From contig JACCGJ010018287.1 in the NCBI GenBank assembly GCA_013407085.1, positions 1-64,000 of the forward strand: a stretch of 64,000 bases of DNA. Reading direction: 5' to 3'. Both the position numbers and the translations under genes were made by a program. The notes under the pieces are model-generated. The model saw only the letters and a program-made list of their open reading frames with translations, ran no database searches and was not told the origin of the DNA. The DNA is from Atriophallophorus winterbourni (Eukaryota > Platyhelminthes > Trematoda > Plagiorchiida > Microphallidae). Below, in pieces: positions 31,338-41,274 of the stretch (positions within the stretch are counted from its first letter, which is position 1; each line of letters opens with the position of its first letter).

Positions 31338-34153
31338 GTGTGAATATATCGCGAGACACCGTCGCCACAGTGATATACGGAAACTCATGTAGTATCCGAA
31401 ATAAGTGGTCTGAACTCTCCATTCTAGCGCAAGAGTTACGACCACATGTAATAGCACTGTCCGAAACCTGGCTATCTGAAACTGACCATATTCCTGACTC
31501 AATTTGTAGTAGTTATTCTGTGGTCAGATGTGATAGACCAGATGAACTAAACGGGGGTGGAGTTGCTATCTTTCTCAGACTAGGTCTTCGAACTTCAGAA
31601 TCGAGTGTTAGGCTTAGCACGCACAACGTCCAACTTAGCTCATGTATCGTTCAATCTTACAAGCAATCAATGGTAATAGCATGCGCTTATATGAGCCCGC
31701 AAGCAGGACCTCAGGACTTGCAAAATTTGCTTGGCAATCTCAGTTTGCTGCACACGCTTGGGTCCCAGGTTCTTATAGTTGGTGATTTTAACCTACCACA
31801 TATATCTTGGCTGAACCAGTGCTGTTCATCTGATAAGATGTCTAAGGACTTCATCGAATGGACTCATATGCATGCCATGAGTCAACATGTCAATGAGCCC
31901 ACAAGATTCCGCCAGGGCTGCTTACCTTCGATCCTGGATCTCGTTATCTCTTCAAGCGAAGAAATGGTTCGCCAGGTAGATTATCTCTCTCCATTAGGAA
32001 AAAGTGATCACGTTGTGATCAGATTCCAACTAAGACTCAGGTATGAGAAACCTCCTCCTAAACTGAGGCGCAATTTCAATCGCGTAGACTGGGAAGTCGT
32101 CTCAGAGGAAGCTAAAAAGATGTTGTCTCAATATGTAGGTGATGATATAGCAACAAACTGGCAGCTTATACACCACTGCCTGTCTACCCTGCAAGATAGG
32201 TTCGCACCGTTGGTGCACGTCAAACAACGCAACAAGCCACAGTGGTGGACACCTGCGATGCGACGAGTGATTAGAATGAGGGACCGTGCCTGGAAAACTT
32301 ACAAAGCTTCTCAGACACAACGGTCCTGGACAAAGTATAAAATGGTCAGAAATAAGGCTGTGGGAATGCAACGCAAAGCAAAACGTGACTTTGAATCACG
32401 GTTGGCACGCAATATAAAGCAGTGCCCAAAGCGTTACTATAGTTATGCCCAATCCAAAGGCAAAACGCGCGATTATATTGGCAGCCTTCAGCAGGAAAAC
32501 GGAACTCAAATAGTTTCAGATTCACAAAAGGCTTCGGCTTTTCTCCAACATTTCCAGTCTGTTCAGAGGCTTGATCGCCAAATAGATCCGCCTAACATGC
32601 CAGTCATCAAAAGGCCTGATATCGTTACTCCACTTGAGGAGTTATTTTTCACTGATGATGAGGTTAAACTTGCTCTTGCAGCAACTAACCCCCATAAATC
32701 TGCCGGCCCAGACGACATTTATCCTCAAATTATAAAGAACCTGGCGCCAATATTAGCAGATCCTGTGGGTCGTATGTTTAACGCTTCCTTGCAACATGGA
32801 TATATTCCAAGTATGTGGAAGTTGGCTAATGTGATCCCGATACATAAAGGTGGCAGTCGATCCTCAGTTTGTAAGTACAGACCTGTAAGTCTTACTAGCA
32901 TCCTATGTAAAATCCTGGAGAAACTTATTAGGGATAGGATTTGTCGCCATCTAGTGGATTACTCGTTGCTGAACTCTGCCCAGCACGGCTTCCTTAAAGG
33001 GAAGTCGTGCCTAACAAACCTCTTATGTTTTCTTAACGAGGTTACCATGAGGCTAGATAAAGGCCAACAAGTTGAAGTTTTTTACTTGGACTTTTGCAAG
33101 GCCTTTGATTCAGTAAACCACAGATTGCTTGCAGATAAACTTGGTTATATGGGTATCGATGGTCTTCTGAAGAAATGGATAATAGGATTCTTAAGCAATA
33201 GATTCTTTCGTGTCAGGATAGGAAATATGTATTCGTCGAAAGTAAAAGTTGTTAGTGGAGTCCCACAGGGTTCCGTACTCGGACCGCTACTTTTCCTCAT
33301 TTTCATCGATGACTTGGCAGCGTCGCTCAAGTGTCCCTGCTATATTTTTGCAGATGATGTCAAGATTATCGGATCACTGGATGAACAGGATCTTCTTGAG
33401 GATATAGAAAAAGTCATCAAGTGGTCTGCTACATGGGATCTACCAGTTAACTTCACTAAAAGCTATCTTTTGTCTAAAGTCATTAAGAAGCTAGAGGTGG
33501 CTGGTCCAGATGGTATACTGGAGATAAATGGGGTGCCGAAAGTTCGTGACTTAGGTATAGAAGTTTCAGGGGACTTTAAATGGGCTGATCAATGCGCAGC
33601 CGCTGCACAACGCGCTAGGAGAGAGCTTTTTCGCCTTCGTTCAGTTTTATCCTGCAGGTCCCCAGAGGTTTTCATACCATTATACAAAGCGGTCGTCAGA
33701 CCACATCTCGAGTATTGCGTTCAAGCATGGTCACCTTATTTGGAAAAGGATATTGCCAAGCTGGAAGGTGTTCAACGTTTAGCTACTCGTATGATTGTTG
33801 GGCAATCGGGTAGGTCGTATCAGGAACGATTGCTGAGTCTAGAGCTCTTCTCACTAAAAAGGAGGAGGCTACGTGGGGACCTGATTGAAACCTTCAAAAT
33901 CATGTCAGGTTTCAGTACTATTCATCCCAGTGAATTGTACGCTCTAGCGCCAAGTGTGGGTACTCGAGGCCACCCATTAAAACTGGCCAAGCGACATGTC
34001 AGGTCAAATGTTCGTAAGTTCTTCTTTAGTGAGAGGGTAGTAAATTACTGGAATCGACTTCCTAAAGAAGTTGTTTGTTCTACTTCGGTAGGGGGTTTCA
34101 AAAATAGACTTGACTCTGTGTGGCCTTCATTATTTCCTGATTTTTATCCGTAA
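31293..34153 (+). CDS. LINE-A ORF2: AP endonuclease and reverse transcriptase, intact
   Basis: The frame is uninterrupted for about 950 codons, the usual size for CR1-type ORF2. The N-terminal third is an exonuclease/endonuclease/phosphatase-type nuclease: IALSETWL with the metal-binding Glu near 31,455, ACAYMSPQ, LIVGDFNLPH near 31,780, and the terminal GKSDHVVI near 32,000. The RT follows: AGPDDIYPQIIKNL near 32,705, VFYLDFCKAFDSVNHRLL near 33,075, SGVPQGSVLGPLLFLIFIDD near 33,256-33,315, the catalytic FADDVKI near 33,350, and the thumb and C-terminal region HLEYCVQAWSPYL near 33,705. There is no ATG at the expected start; expression probably depends on the frameshift signal at 31,286. No stops or indels are visible, so it could encode active enzyme, although this copy's ORF1 is shifted. 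Confidence 0.9.
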
Positions 34154-34335
34154 GGGAATAGTTGGTATGATCCTCATGTTGTCTTTGGAACGCACTAATG
34201 CTTCTCCTCACCTATTGGTGAGGGGAGTTTTTCTGTTGCATTCCAGATTACTCTCATACCAGAAGATATTTGTGAAAATATTGTTTGAAGTGGTGGACGC
34301 TCTTCTGTGGCATACCACCGAAAGAAATCTGGACG

Positions 34336-34389
34336 CTCGATTGGCTCGTTAGCCACATACAGTCCTGTGCAAACTGAACTGAACTGAAT
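34336..34389 (+). repeat. LINE-A 3' tail
   Basis: CTCGATTGGCTCGTTAGCCA, CATACAGTCCTGTGCAA and then ACTGA units. The same tail closes the copies at 12,251-12,295 (plus) and 26,709-26,757 (minus), and a variant is at 40,841-40,895 (minus). Confidence 0.85.
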
Positions 34390-34390
34390 A

Positions 34391-34580
34391 GTATATCATA
34401 ATTAACAACGGAGTCTAAGCTTGTGATGCATGCTCCATAGTTGGAATTAAGTATAATAATATAATAGTAATAATAATACTATATTCTTGGTAAACCAAGG
34501 CATGCAAAACATGATCAGGTTATCAATGTGTACAAAATAAATAAATTGTAAAATTGTAAACAAGCGGAATTTTTGAACAT
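34391..34580. other. No gene; AT-rich spacer
   Basis: Contains a short TAATAA-rich stretch (34,450-34,485). Nothing else seen. Confidence 0.5.
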
Positions 34581-34584
34581 TTTC

Positions 34585-37500
34585 CCGTTTAACAAAGGAT
34601 GGTGTGCAACGTTCCAGGTGAGAAGGTTTTGAGAATCGGTTGCAGCTTACTTAGACGTTCGGAAGTACGCTTGTAAATGACCTCACAATGCAGGCTGTTC
34701 TTTAGGCTGCCGCATACCCAGACCCCAATAACTCTTTTCGACTCGGTCTAGCTCAAAATCATATGAACAAAGTGATATCGGTACTGGAATGGCTTACCAA
34801 TTTGCAACATCTTGCATTTTTGAAAATAAAAATGAAAGTTGATTCAGTATCGACCAATTATCAAGAGCATCAAAACCACTTTGCACCTGTACACATTCCT
34901 CAATTAATTTTATTCGTTTCCAAATTTTAATGTCACCAGCAAAAATAATAACCTTGCATGAGAGCGTCTCTGGTGGGTCATTGATTTAAACCAAGAAAAG
35001 TACTGACCCGATGACGGATCCTTGCGGTACGCCACTAGAGCCATCAATAACCCGTGACTTTACTCCATTGATTTGAACGATCGCATTTCTTCCACTGAGG
35101 TAACATTCAAGCCATACGAGTAGCTGTCCGCTGATGCCCGTCTGCTATCAGCAATTTAGTGGTCAAAAGTGATCAACTTGATTGATAGCTTTAGACAAAT
35201 CCAGATAGCAAGCGTCGATTCTAGCTCCTCCGTCAACCGCTTGCGTCCAGTCGTTTACCACCGTCAACGAGTTTGTTAAGCATTTGCGAGATTTACGAGA
35301 ACCATGGTGCGATATAAATAGTATATTTTGTGATTCTAAGTGACGAACTATATTTTCCGTCACTATACGCTCCAAAAATTTAGATATTTCGGGAAGTGAG
35401 TTGACAAGACGGTAGTTTGCAGGATCCTGCCGTCTACCACCTTTGTACATAGGTGAAATTACCCTTAACGTCTATTTTGTTGGTACCACTTCTTCGGTTG
35501 AAGATTATTAAAACGATTCACATAGTGGTTCACAGAGCTGCTGCTCACAGGATATCAGTACACTTGGTCTGATTCCGTCTGCTCCAGAAGATTTCCTAGA
35601 ATTCATTTGACTCAAATGTCGTTGTATAATCGTTAAACTGGTCTCGATCTCAGTCAGCTGTTGCATCACTATTGATGGCGGTAATTTTTTAGTCGATCTA
35701 ATCGTTAACGGACAAAGTAATGTAACATAAATTTGAGCGAAAGCATCAGCTGTTTGCTTTGCTGAGACTGTTAATCCTTACTCAGCAAGCACAGTAAACA
35801 CCCCCGGTTTCACGCTTATTGAGCATTGACAATCTGATATAGCAATGTAGGATTTTCTTCCATTTTCAAGGATGGTAAGCTATGGTAATTTTGTCTTTCT
35901 TCATGTGAGCGCTCAATTTTTCTAATTTACGGAAGTGTTGCCAGGATGCATCTGTCCTAGGATTTCCGCGTTTAACTGTTGACCGAAATATTTCAGTCGA
36001 TCATTCTGAATAATTTTACGGACATACATCCTTGTCTAGCGCTGCATATATATATTTGAAGGGGGCAATGTAGTCAACACCCTCAACTGCCTTAGTTTCG
36101 GAAGTGAGGATTAAATCTAAAACGGACAGCATCTCTGATCCTCTTCTGTGAGTAAAGTCGGACACATAGTTATGCAGACGGAGCATGTCGATGAGCTCAC
36201 GAAATTTATGATCGAGTGTCTCTAGAGGATGATTTTATCTGGCAAAAAGATAGGGAAATTTGAATTTCACTATGACCAATGATTATGTGCTTATTACCTC
36301 GTCGTCGTAGTGTAGAGCCCCTAATAACTTGTCGTTTTGAGCGTTTATCTAAGCTGGCGAGCGAAATATTATGCCAATGATGCGGTCGTTCTGTGACTCA
36401 TGTGTAAGGCTACACCAGAGGGCATCTTCTGATTCGAGATTGGAATCGTGAACCTTCACGCACTGAAGAAGTTCGTGACAATATAGAAACACAACACCAA
36501 CTTTTTCGTGGCGATCGTTCGGTAGTAATATTATGCTTGGGATCGACAGTTTGATTTCAGTCATACATGATAGAAACTAGGTTTTAGTAACAGTGACGAA
36601 GTAGGGTAAGTATCGTATGCACAGCTAAGTTAGTTTAGCCAATTTATTAAGCAAACTTCGGGCATTCGTAAAGATGCATTAAAGTGAGTGTTTTGCATGC
36701 AGAATCGAGTCAGTAACAGTATTTATTTTCCGACGCTGTTGACCTCGAACCTTGTTCGATTTTGAAAGAAGTTATGATATATTCGCTGGCAACTTTGTAT
36801 CAGTCTCAGATGATTTTAAAATGGAAAGCTGAACCGTCTTTGGGAATGCACAATTTAACGTTTTCATGTTATCTGTTTCTGTATAGCTTTGATTCGCATC
36901 GAACAGCATTTGCCAAAAATGTAACCTGAAGTGGATTTGAGCCTCATCCATGACAGTTCGTAGAACAAAGTATTCTGTGTGTTGGCAACTACAGAATTTC
37001 GGGAGACGATAGTCTTAGCGATAAATGACCACTGTTGACGATCGTGCTCTTTTGTTTCATAAGCTGTTTTGGCCCCTGTATTATCTGTAACATCTATAAT
37101 AATAATAATTCTTGATGCTGCTTGAACCCGACCAGTTCGTGTACGTTGTTTTTCCCATCAATGTACTTCAGCATATATACGGTGATGTGAGTTACTTCGT
37201 GCTCGGAGCAAATAAGAATTCAGTAGAACATTTTCGATGTCCTTTTCGATGGCAAAATTGATCTTGCGCAAACGTGGTTTGTCATGATTCGGGGACTCCG
37301 GGTGAGGAGTGAGTCAGCTTACCGACGCCAGGTGTATAAATTCAAAGCAAATTCGATTGCGATTGCTGAACCAAATTTCAAGGTAATGTTTTTGTCTTGC
37401 TTGAAAGAGCGCGCATTCTGACTCCGGAATATTAGTGCAGATTACGCTTAAAGTCTTCCCGTGCTTTTCATAATTCAATAACTTCTTATAATCTAAAGTG

Positions 37501-37960
37501 GAAGTTTCACTCAGAAACTTCCACTTCCCGTAAAGGTTAGTTTTCACCGCTCCCTTCATACAGTTATCTGATTTAGTCAACTTCTGGGCAAATGTTAGCT
37601 TGTTAGAGTGTGATTCATTTAATACAGCAATTTGGTAGTAACCTCTGAGTCTAGAATCAAAGATATATATTAATGACGTTTTTCATCAGTTCAGTCAATT
37701 GATGAATTCCTGATTCCAGTCCACTTAAACGCGTTTCAACGTCAGTGACAGCATTGTTTGCCACAAAGGATGTCACTATCAGTCCTGCGTTGCATGCACC
37801 GAGACAATTATTTCCATTAATAATCGATACCAAATCCGGGGTCAGCGATTTGTCGCATTTTGCATGCACTTTCAACAAACGAGCGTAACACGTGACGGAC
37901 TCCGTCTTAGGAATTACCGTCTTTTGACAAACCGTACATATGCAGTGGTTCTGTCGAGCT
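34585..37960 (-). mobile_element. LINE family B (CR1-like), antisense, long but decayed copy
   Basis: Reading the minus strand from 37,960 downwards: a PHD-like finger of ORF1 (CTVCQKTVI near 37,940-37,914, VTCYARLLKVHAKC), a coiled segment (DVETRLSGLESGIHQLTELM near 37,740), the rest of ORF1 with SVICTNIPESE near 37,430, endonuclease fragments (KVGVVFLYCHELLQ, DALWCSLTHESQNDR, IGIIFRSP near 36,500-36,352), RT (ANYRLVNSLPEISKFLERIV near 35,420-35,360 and CYLDLSKAINQVDHF near 35,207-35,163), and the palm and thumb down to about 34,600. It is the only copy of this family here that keeps ORF1. Many stops and shifts make it non-functional. The 3' tail is not recognisable. Confidence 0.82.
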
Positions 37961-39280
37961 ATCTATGATAAATATCGTAAGAGAGACATAAAGCAGTGAT
38001 CACTAATAAGAGCCAAATCAGAATTAAATCCTGTGATACGCTTTGGTAGTTGATCGGACGATGTCGAATGTATAACCAGTTGGTGGTGATTATTAAAATA
38101 TTTTCTATGACGTTAATCCGTGTGAGGACATTAGAAGTATTAACAGCGTTGCACGCGTAAATTCAATAATGAAAAATCAAGAAAATTCAAGAAAAATCCA
38201 AAAATGCTCGGATTATCTAATTCGAGGGGATTTCAACAAGGTATCAAATATCCACGTAAGTCTAAGTGTAGGAACAGCATATCCTGATAATCTAGAACTC
38301 AAAATAATGCGACCGAACGGTTCAGTGGGCCTCGCCTTGAAATGCAATGAATCCATGCTCATGAATGTGGAGAGTATGGTGGAGTTTAAATAATATATTA
38401 GTTCACATCTATTCGAAAAATGCAGCGAAGAAGACGATTTCGGGTGTCTTGACATGTTTTTGTCTATAAACTTCCTTTAAAGCTATCACTACTTATGCAA
38501 ACGCGACACTTGTCCCAAATCTAATCAAACGGGTATTTGGTGGAATTTTCGCCCACGATATTCCCAGTCGTATGATACGATGTGCAGTCATGGTCTCCGT
38601 GACTGATGAAAAATGTAGATCGTTCGCAGCAAACATATCACCGCTTAGCAAAACAAGTTCTCAGCATCCGGAACAAGTTTTATTAAGAAACGATTGCTTA
38701 CATATATGTGTTCGACTCTCTCTACAGACGAATTGAAAAAGGAAATTTATCCTATTTTACAAAAATGTTTCATTGACGTGAATTGATACGAGGAATTATC
38801 GAACCCATGGATGCACGATGGCGCTACTCCATTCCAGCGTAAGCCGTAAAAAGTATTTTATTCTGACTACGTCTGTTATACTTTGCTCACCCCACCAGCT
38901 TGAATGACTTCACAACGAAATAAGACGAATTTCTATTGTATTATTCTTTTCATGACTACTTATATACTGTTCATATACGTACATTTTGATTTTAAAATAC
39001 TGTGGTTATGGGTAAGCTCTTTATGTTTAAACCATTGACTGCCTTGATTTAATTTAAACATTTTAAATAAAATAGTCCCACGTAGTGCCGTCACAAAGAA
39101 AGTTGATAAGTGCACAGGCACTCTTCCAATTTAGGACCGTTTAGCACAAAAAGTAGATGAGAAGATAAGAACTTCTGTCTTTTGGTAACAGTTTCTATAG
39201 AATCAAATGTAACGACTGTTTGAGTGTTTACATAATGCTGAATTCCAGAAAACTGCATACTACAATGGAAGTACACTGCG
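37961..39280. other. No gene seen
   Basis: AT-rich DNA with a few short frames (38,169-38,393 plus and the overlapping minus frame) that carry no motif. It may include the 5' untranslated region of the minus-strand LINE-B. Confidence 0.45.
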
Positions 39281-39281
39281 A

Positions 39282-39420
39282 GCATGTCAAGAGACAACTC
39301 CAAGTTGCGAGGGAAAATCAATCTCATATTCGTCATTCCGCCTTGGCGGAGCCACAGCGTGGATCTAAAAAATATGGAAGTGTCAAGACACGGTATTAAA
39401 CCGTATGATTCCAAGGTTGT
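39282..39420 (+). mobile_element. Penelope-like fragment related to 15,890-16,148
   Basis: CATATTCGTCATTCCGCCTT, GGCGGAG, CCACAGCGT, GATCTA and GTATTAAACCGTATG recur in the order found at 15,929-16,032, with a deletion after GGCGGAG. It is a short piece of the GIY-YIG region and is not translatable as such. Confidence 0.72.
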
Positions 39421-39479
39421 CACAGCCGGGGGTGAAATTAGGAATGAGCCCTTAATAACCATAGAATGCTCCTACGTCT

Positions 39480-39985
39480 CAAGTGGCCTCTGACAACCAG
39501 GTCAAACTCCTGGCCTGCGAGAGTGGCTGAACCGTTCTTACTTACAGGAGAAAGGGTTAAGGCGATTGAATGACGGCTTGAAACCAGTTTGTTCCTGGTA
39601 GATGGAGCTCGTCCGCCACTAGCCTCCCATCCAGTGGAAGGAAAACGTTGACTCCAAACCCCCACTGCTTTGTAGGTTAGCCGATTGCGGAAATTGATTT
39701 GGGAGAATACCCCGAGGAAAAACCTGAGGGAAGTCAAGTAGAGGGATAACTGGCGCACAGCGCCTTGAAGGTTGCATATGGTTGTGCAAATAATAGCGAG
39801 CTGTATTTGATAAACGTCATCAATCGATACTATCCCCAAGAAACGTCATAAAATATCTTAATTTATCTGTGAGCTCTGTGATGCAGCGTCCCCGATACGC
39901 GACGCGCTGTTGGCTCTTCGAGCAGCTTGGGTGAAAATTTCGCATGCCGGGGCTGTAAATATTCGTAAATATTTTTATACTTGGG
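39480..39985. other. Non-coding stretch preceding an RTE endonuclease
   Basis: A 133-codon minus frame covers 39,438-39,839, but I recognise no motif in it. It may be the 5' untranslated region of the RTE element that follows, or the flank of the Penelope-like fragment. Confidence 0.35.
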
Positions 39986-39989
39986 ATAA

Positions 39990-40838
39990 CGGGACGTAAG
40001 GACACTGTTGGATATCGGTAGTTAAGCCATCACGATGTGCTTTTTATTAGACTACCGAGTAGACGTTACTTGCCACTCAAAGGTTTACCTATCTGAACAC
40101 GGATCCAAATTGATTAAGGTCGATCGATCGTACATAATGGTTTTTTCTAGTGGGCTCGAAGATGGATCTGGTCAGCACGGAGTAGCGATAGCTCTCAGTA
40201 ATAATGCCAAGCAAGCACTCATGTCATGGACGCATATGTCTCCGAGAATTGCACTGGTCAGACTGAATGGGCATCCTTTTAATATTACTATCCTTTCGGT
40301 ATATGCCCTAACGCTTTGTTCAAACCAAAATGTAGAAGAGGACTTCTTAAATCAGCTTCAGTCCGTCGTCGATAGAGTAACTGGAAATGACATATTGGTT
40401 GTGGCCGGCAAATAGAATGTACGTACCGGACCAGCAAATGCCGCAAGGAACCGAATCTTGGAAAGATTTGGCCTAAGGCAAAACTGCGAGAACGGTGAAC
40501 GATTAATCGAGTTTGCAGACTACAATTACTTATGTTTTGGGAACAATGAATTTCAGCACTCTAAGAAACAATTGGTTACATGGTGTTCGAATGATGGTCG
40601 AACGTTGAATCAGATAAATCAAATCCTAATTCGCGAACGCTGGATATGCTAGGGTCTCAACTGTAGGTCTTATCGTGGAGCCGAAACAAGAAACGCAGCA
40701 GGCACTGATCACACTCTCGTTCGCGTAAAGCTCCGAATTAGCCTGATAAACTGCCGAAGGAAAACTTGTATATCCCTTTCAAACTTGGCACCTTTAGGAA
40801 ACCCGGAGCAACTTAAGAATCTCAATGATAATATTATA
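39990..40838 (+). mobile_element. RTE-clade LINE, endonuclease domain only, decayed
   Basis: Translation gives an RTE-type AP endonuclease: VRTLLDIG near 39,996, QHGVAIALSNNAKQALMSW near 40,174, ALVRLNGHPFNITILSVYAL near 40,254, DILVVAGK near 40,390 (the usual GDWN is mutated and truncated by a stop at 40,413-40,415), then LERFGLRQNCENGERLIEFA near 40,457, WCSNDGRTLNQIN near 40,582, RGAETRNAAGTDHTLVRVKL near 40,677 and LAPLGNPEQLKNLND near 40,783. There are further stops. It stops abruptly where an antisense LINE-A tail begins at 40,841; no RT follows. The RT half of the same clade is seen independently at 8,556-9,786. Confidence 0.88.
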
Positions 40839-40840
40839 CG

Positions 40841-40895
40841 GGTCAGTTCAGTTCAGTTGGCAATGGACTGTAAATGGCTGATAAGCCAATCCAGC
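40841..40895 (-). repeat. LINE-A-type 3' tail, inverted, directly abutting RTE sequence
   Basis: The minus strand reads GGATTGGCTTATCAGCCATT, TACAGTCCATTGCC and then AACTGAACTGAACTGACCC, a variant of the LINE-A tail. Upstream of it on the same strand (to about 41,130) no RT motif remains, so this is a strongly truncated insertion. Confidence 0.72.
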
Positions 40896-40899
40896 TTAC

Positions 40900-41270
40900 A
40901 AAATTTCTATCGATGGAAAGCTTCAATGAAGTGCCCGCCACGGCCAAAGTTTGTTTTTTTGTTATTCAGAATCCTTGTCGTATGCCAAAGGCGATGATAC
41001 GTTCAGAATTTTCTTTGGTACCAAGGTTCTGTAGATGCGCCATGCACTGATAAACGAAGGGAATCAGCTAAGAGTTTTTACTACTCGATTGGCAAGTCAA
41101 ATGTGAGAATATACTAGAAATGCTTCCGATTCAGTGTTTTTAATTTTATATATATAACGTTTTCGTATACCATTGATTTACATCGGCTCTAGCGAGAAGT
41201 TATTCAAAATATTCAAATAATTATTTGTGAAAATCTGAATTGTTTCAGGTTATAACGAACTTGTAGGTTT
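40900..41270. other. No gene; probable LINE 3' untranslated remnant
   Basis: No motif on either strand. The first ~230 bp may belong to the antisense LINE-A-type insertion. Confidence 0.35.
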
Positions 41271-41274
41271 TCTG

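Larger units (their letters stand above)
29880..34390 (+). mobile_element. LINE family A (CR1-like), nearly full-length copy
   Basis: The best-preserved element of the window. It consists of an AT-rich 5' region (left limit somewhere between 29,880 and 30,130), ORF1 with a PHD-type finger (30,139-31,337, one frameshift), an intact ORF2 with endonuclease and reverse transcriptase (to 34,153), a 3' untranslated region and a tail of ACTGA units (34,371-34,389). The PHD-finger ORF1, the AP endonuclease and a short-repeat tail instead of poly(A) are features of CR1-type LINEs. Two decayed copies of the family and isolated tails lie elsewhere in the window. Confidence 0.9.

Noticed and set aside
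39495..39530. AGGTCAAACTCCTGGCC as a tRNA-type B box
   Set aside because: No A box at a proper distance and no tRNA-like fold.
39438..39839. 133-codon minus-strand frame as a possible gene
   Set aside because: No recognisable motif, and part of it is antisense to a Penelope-like fragment; composition does not stand out.
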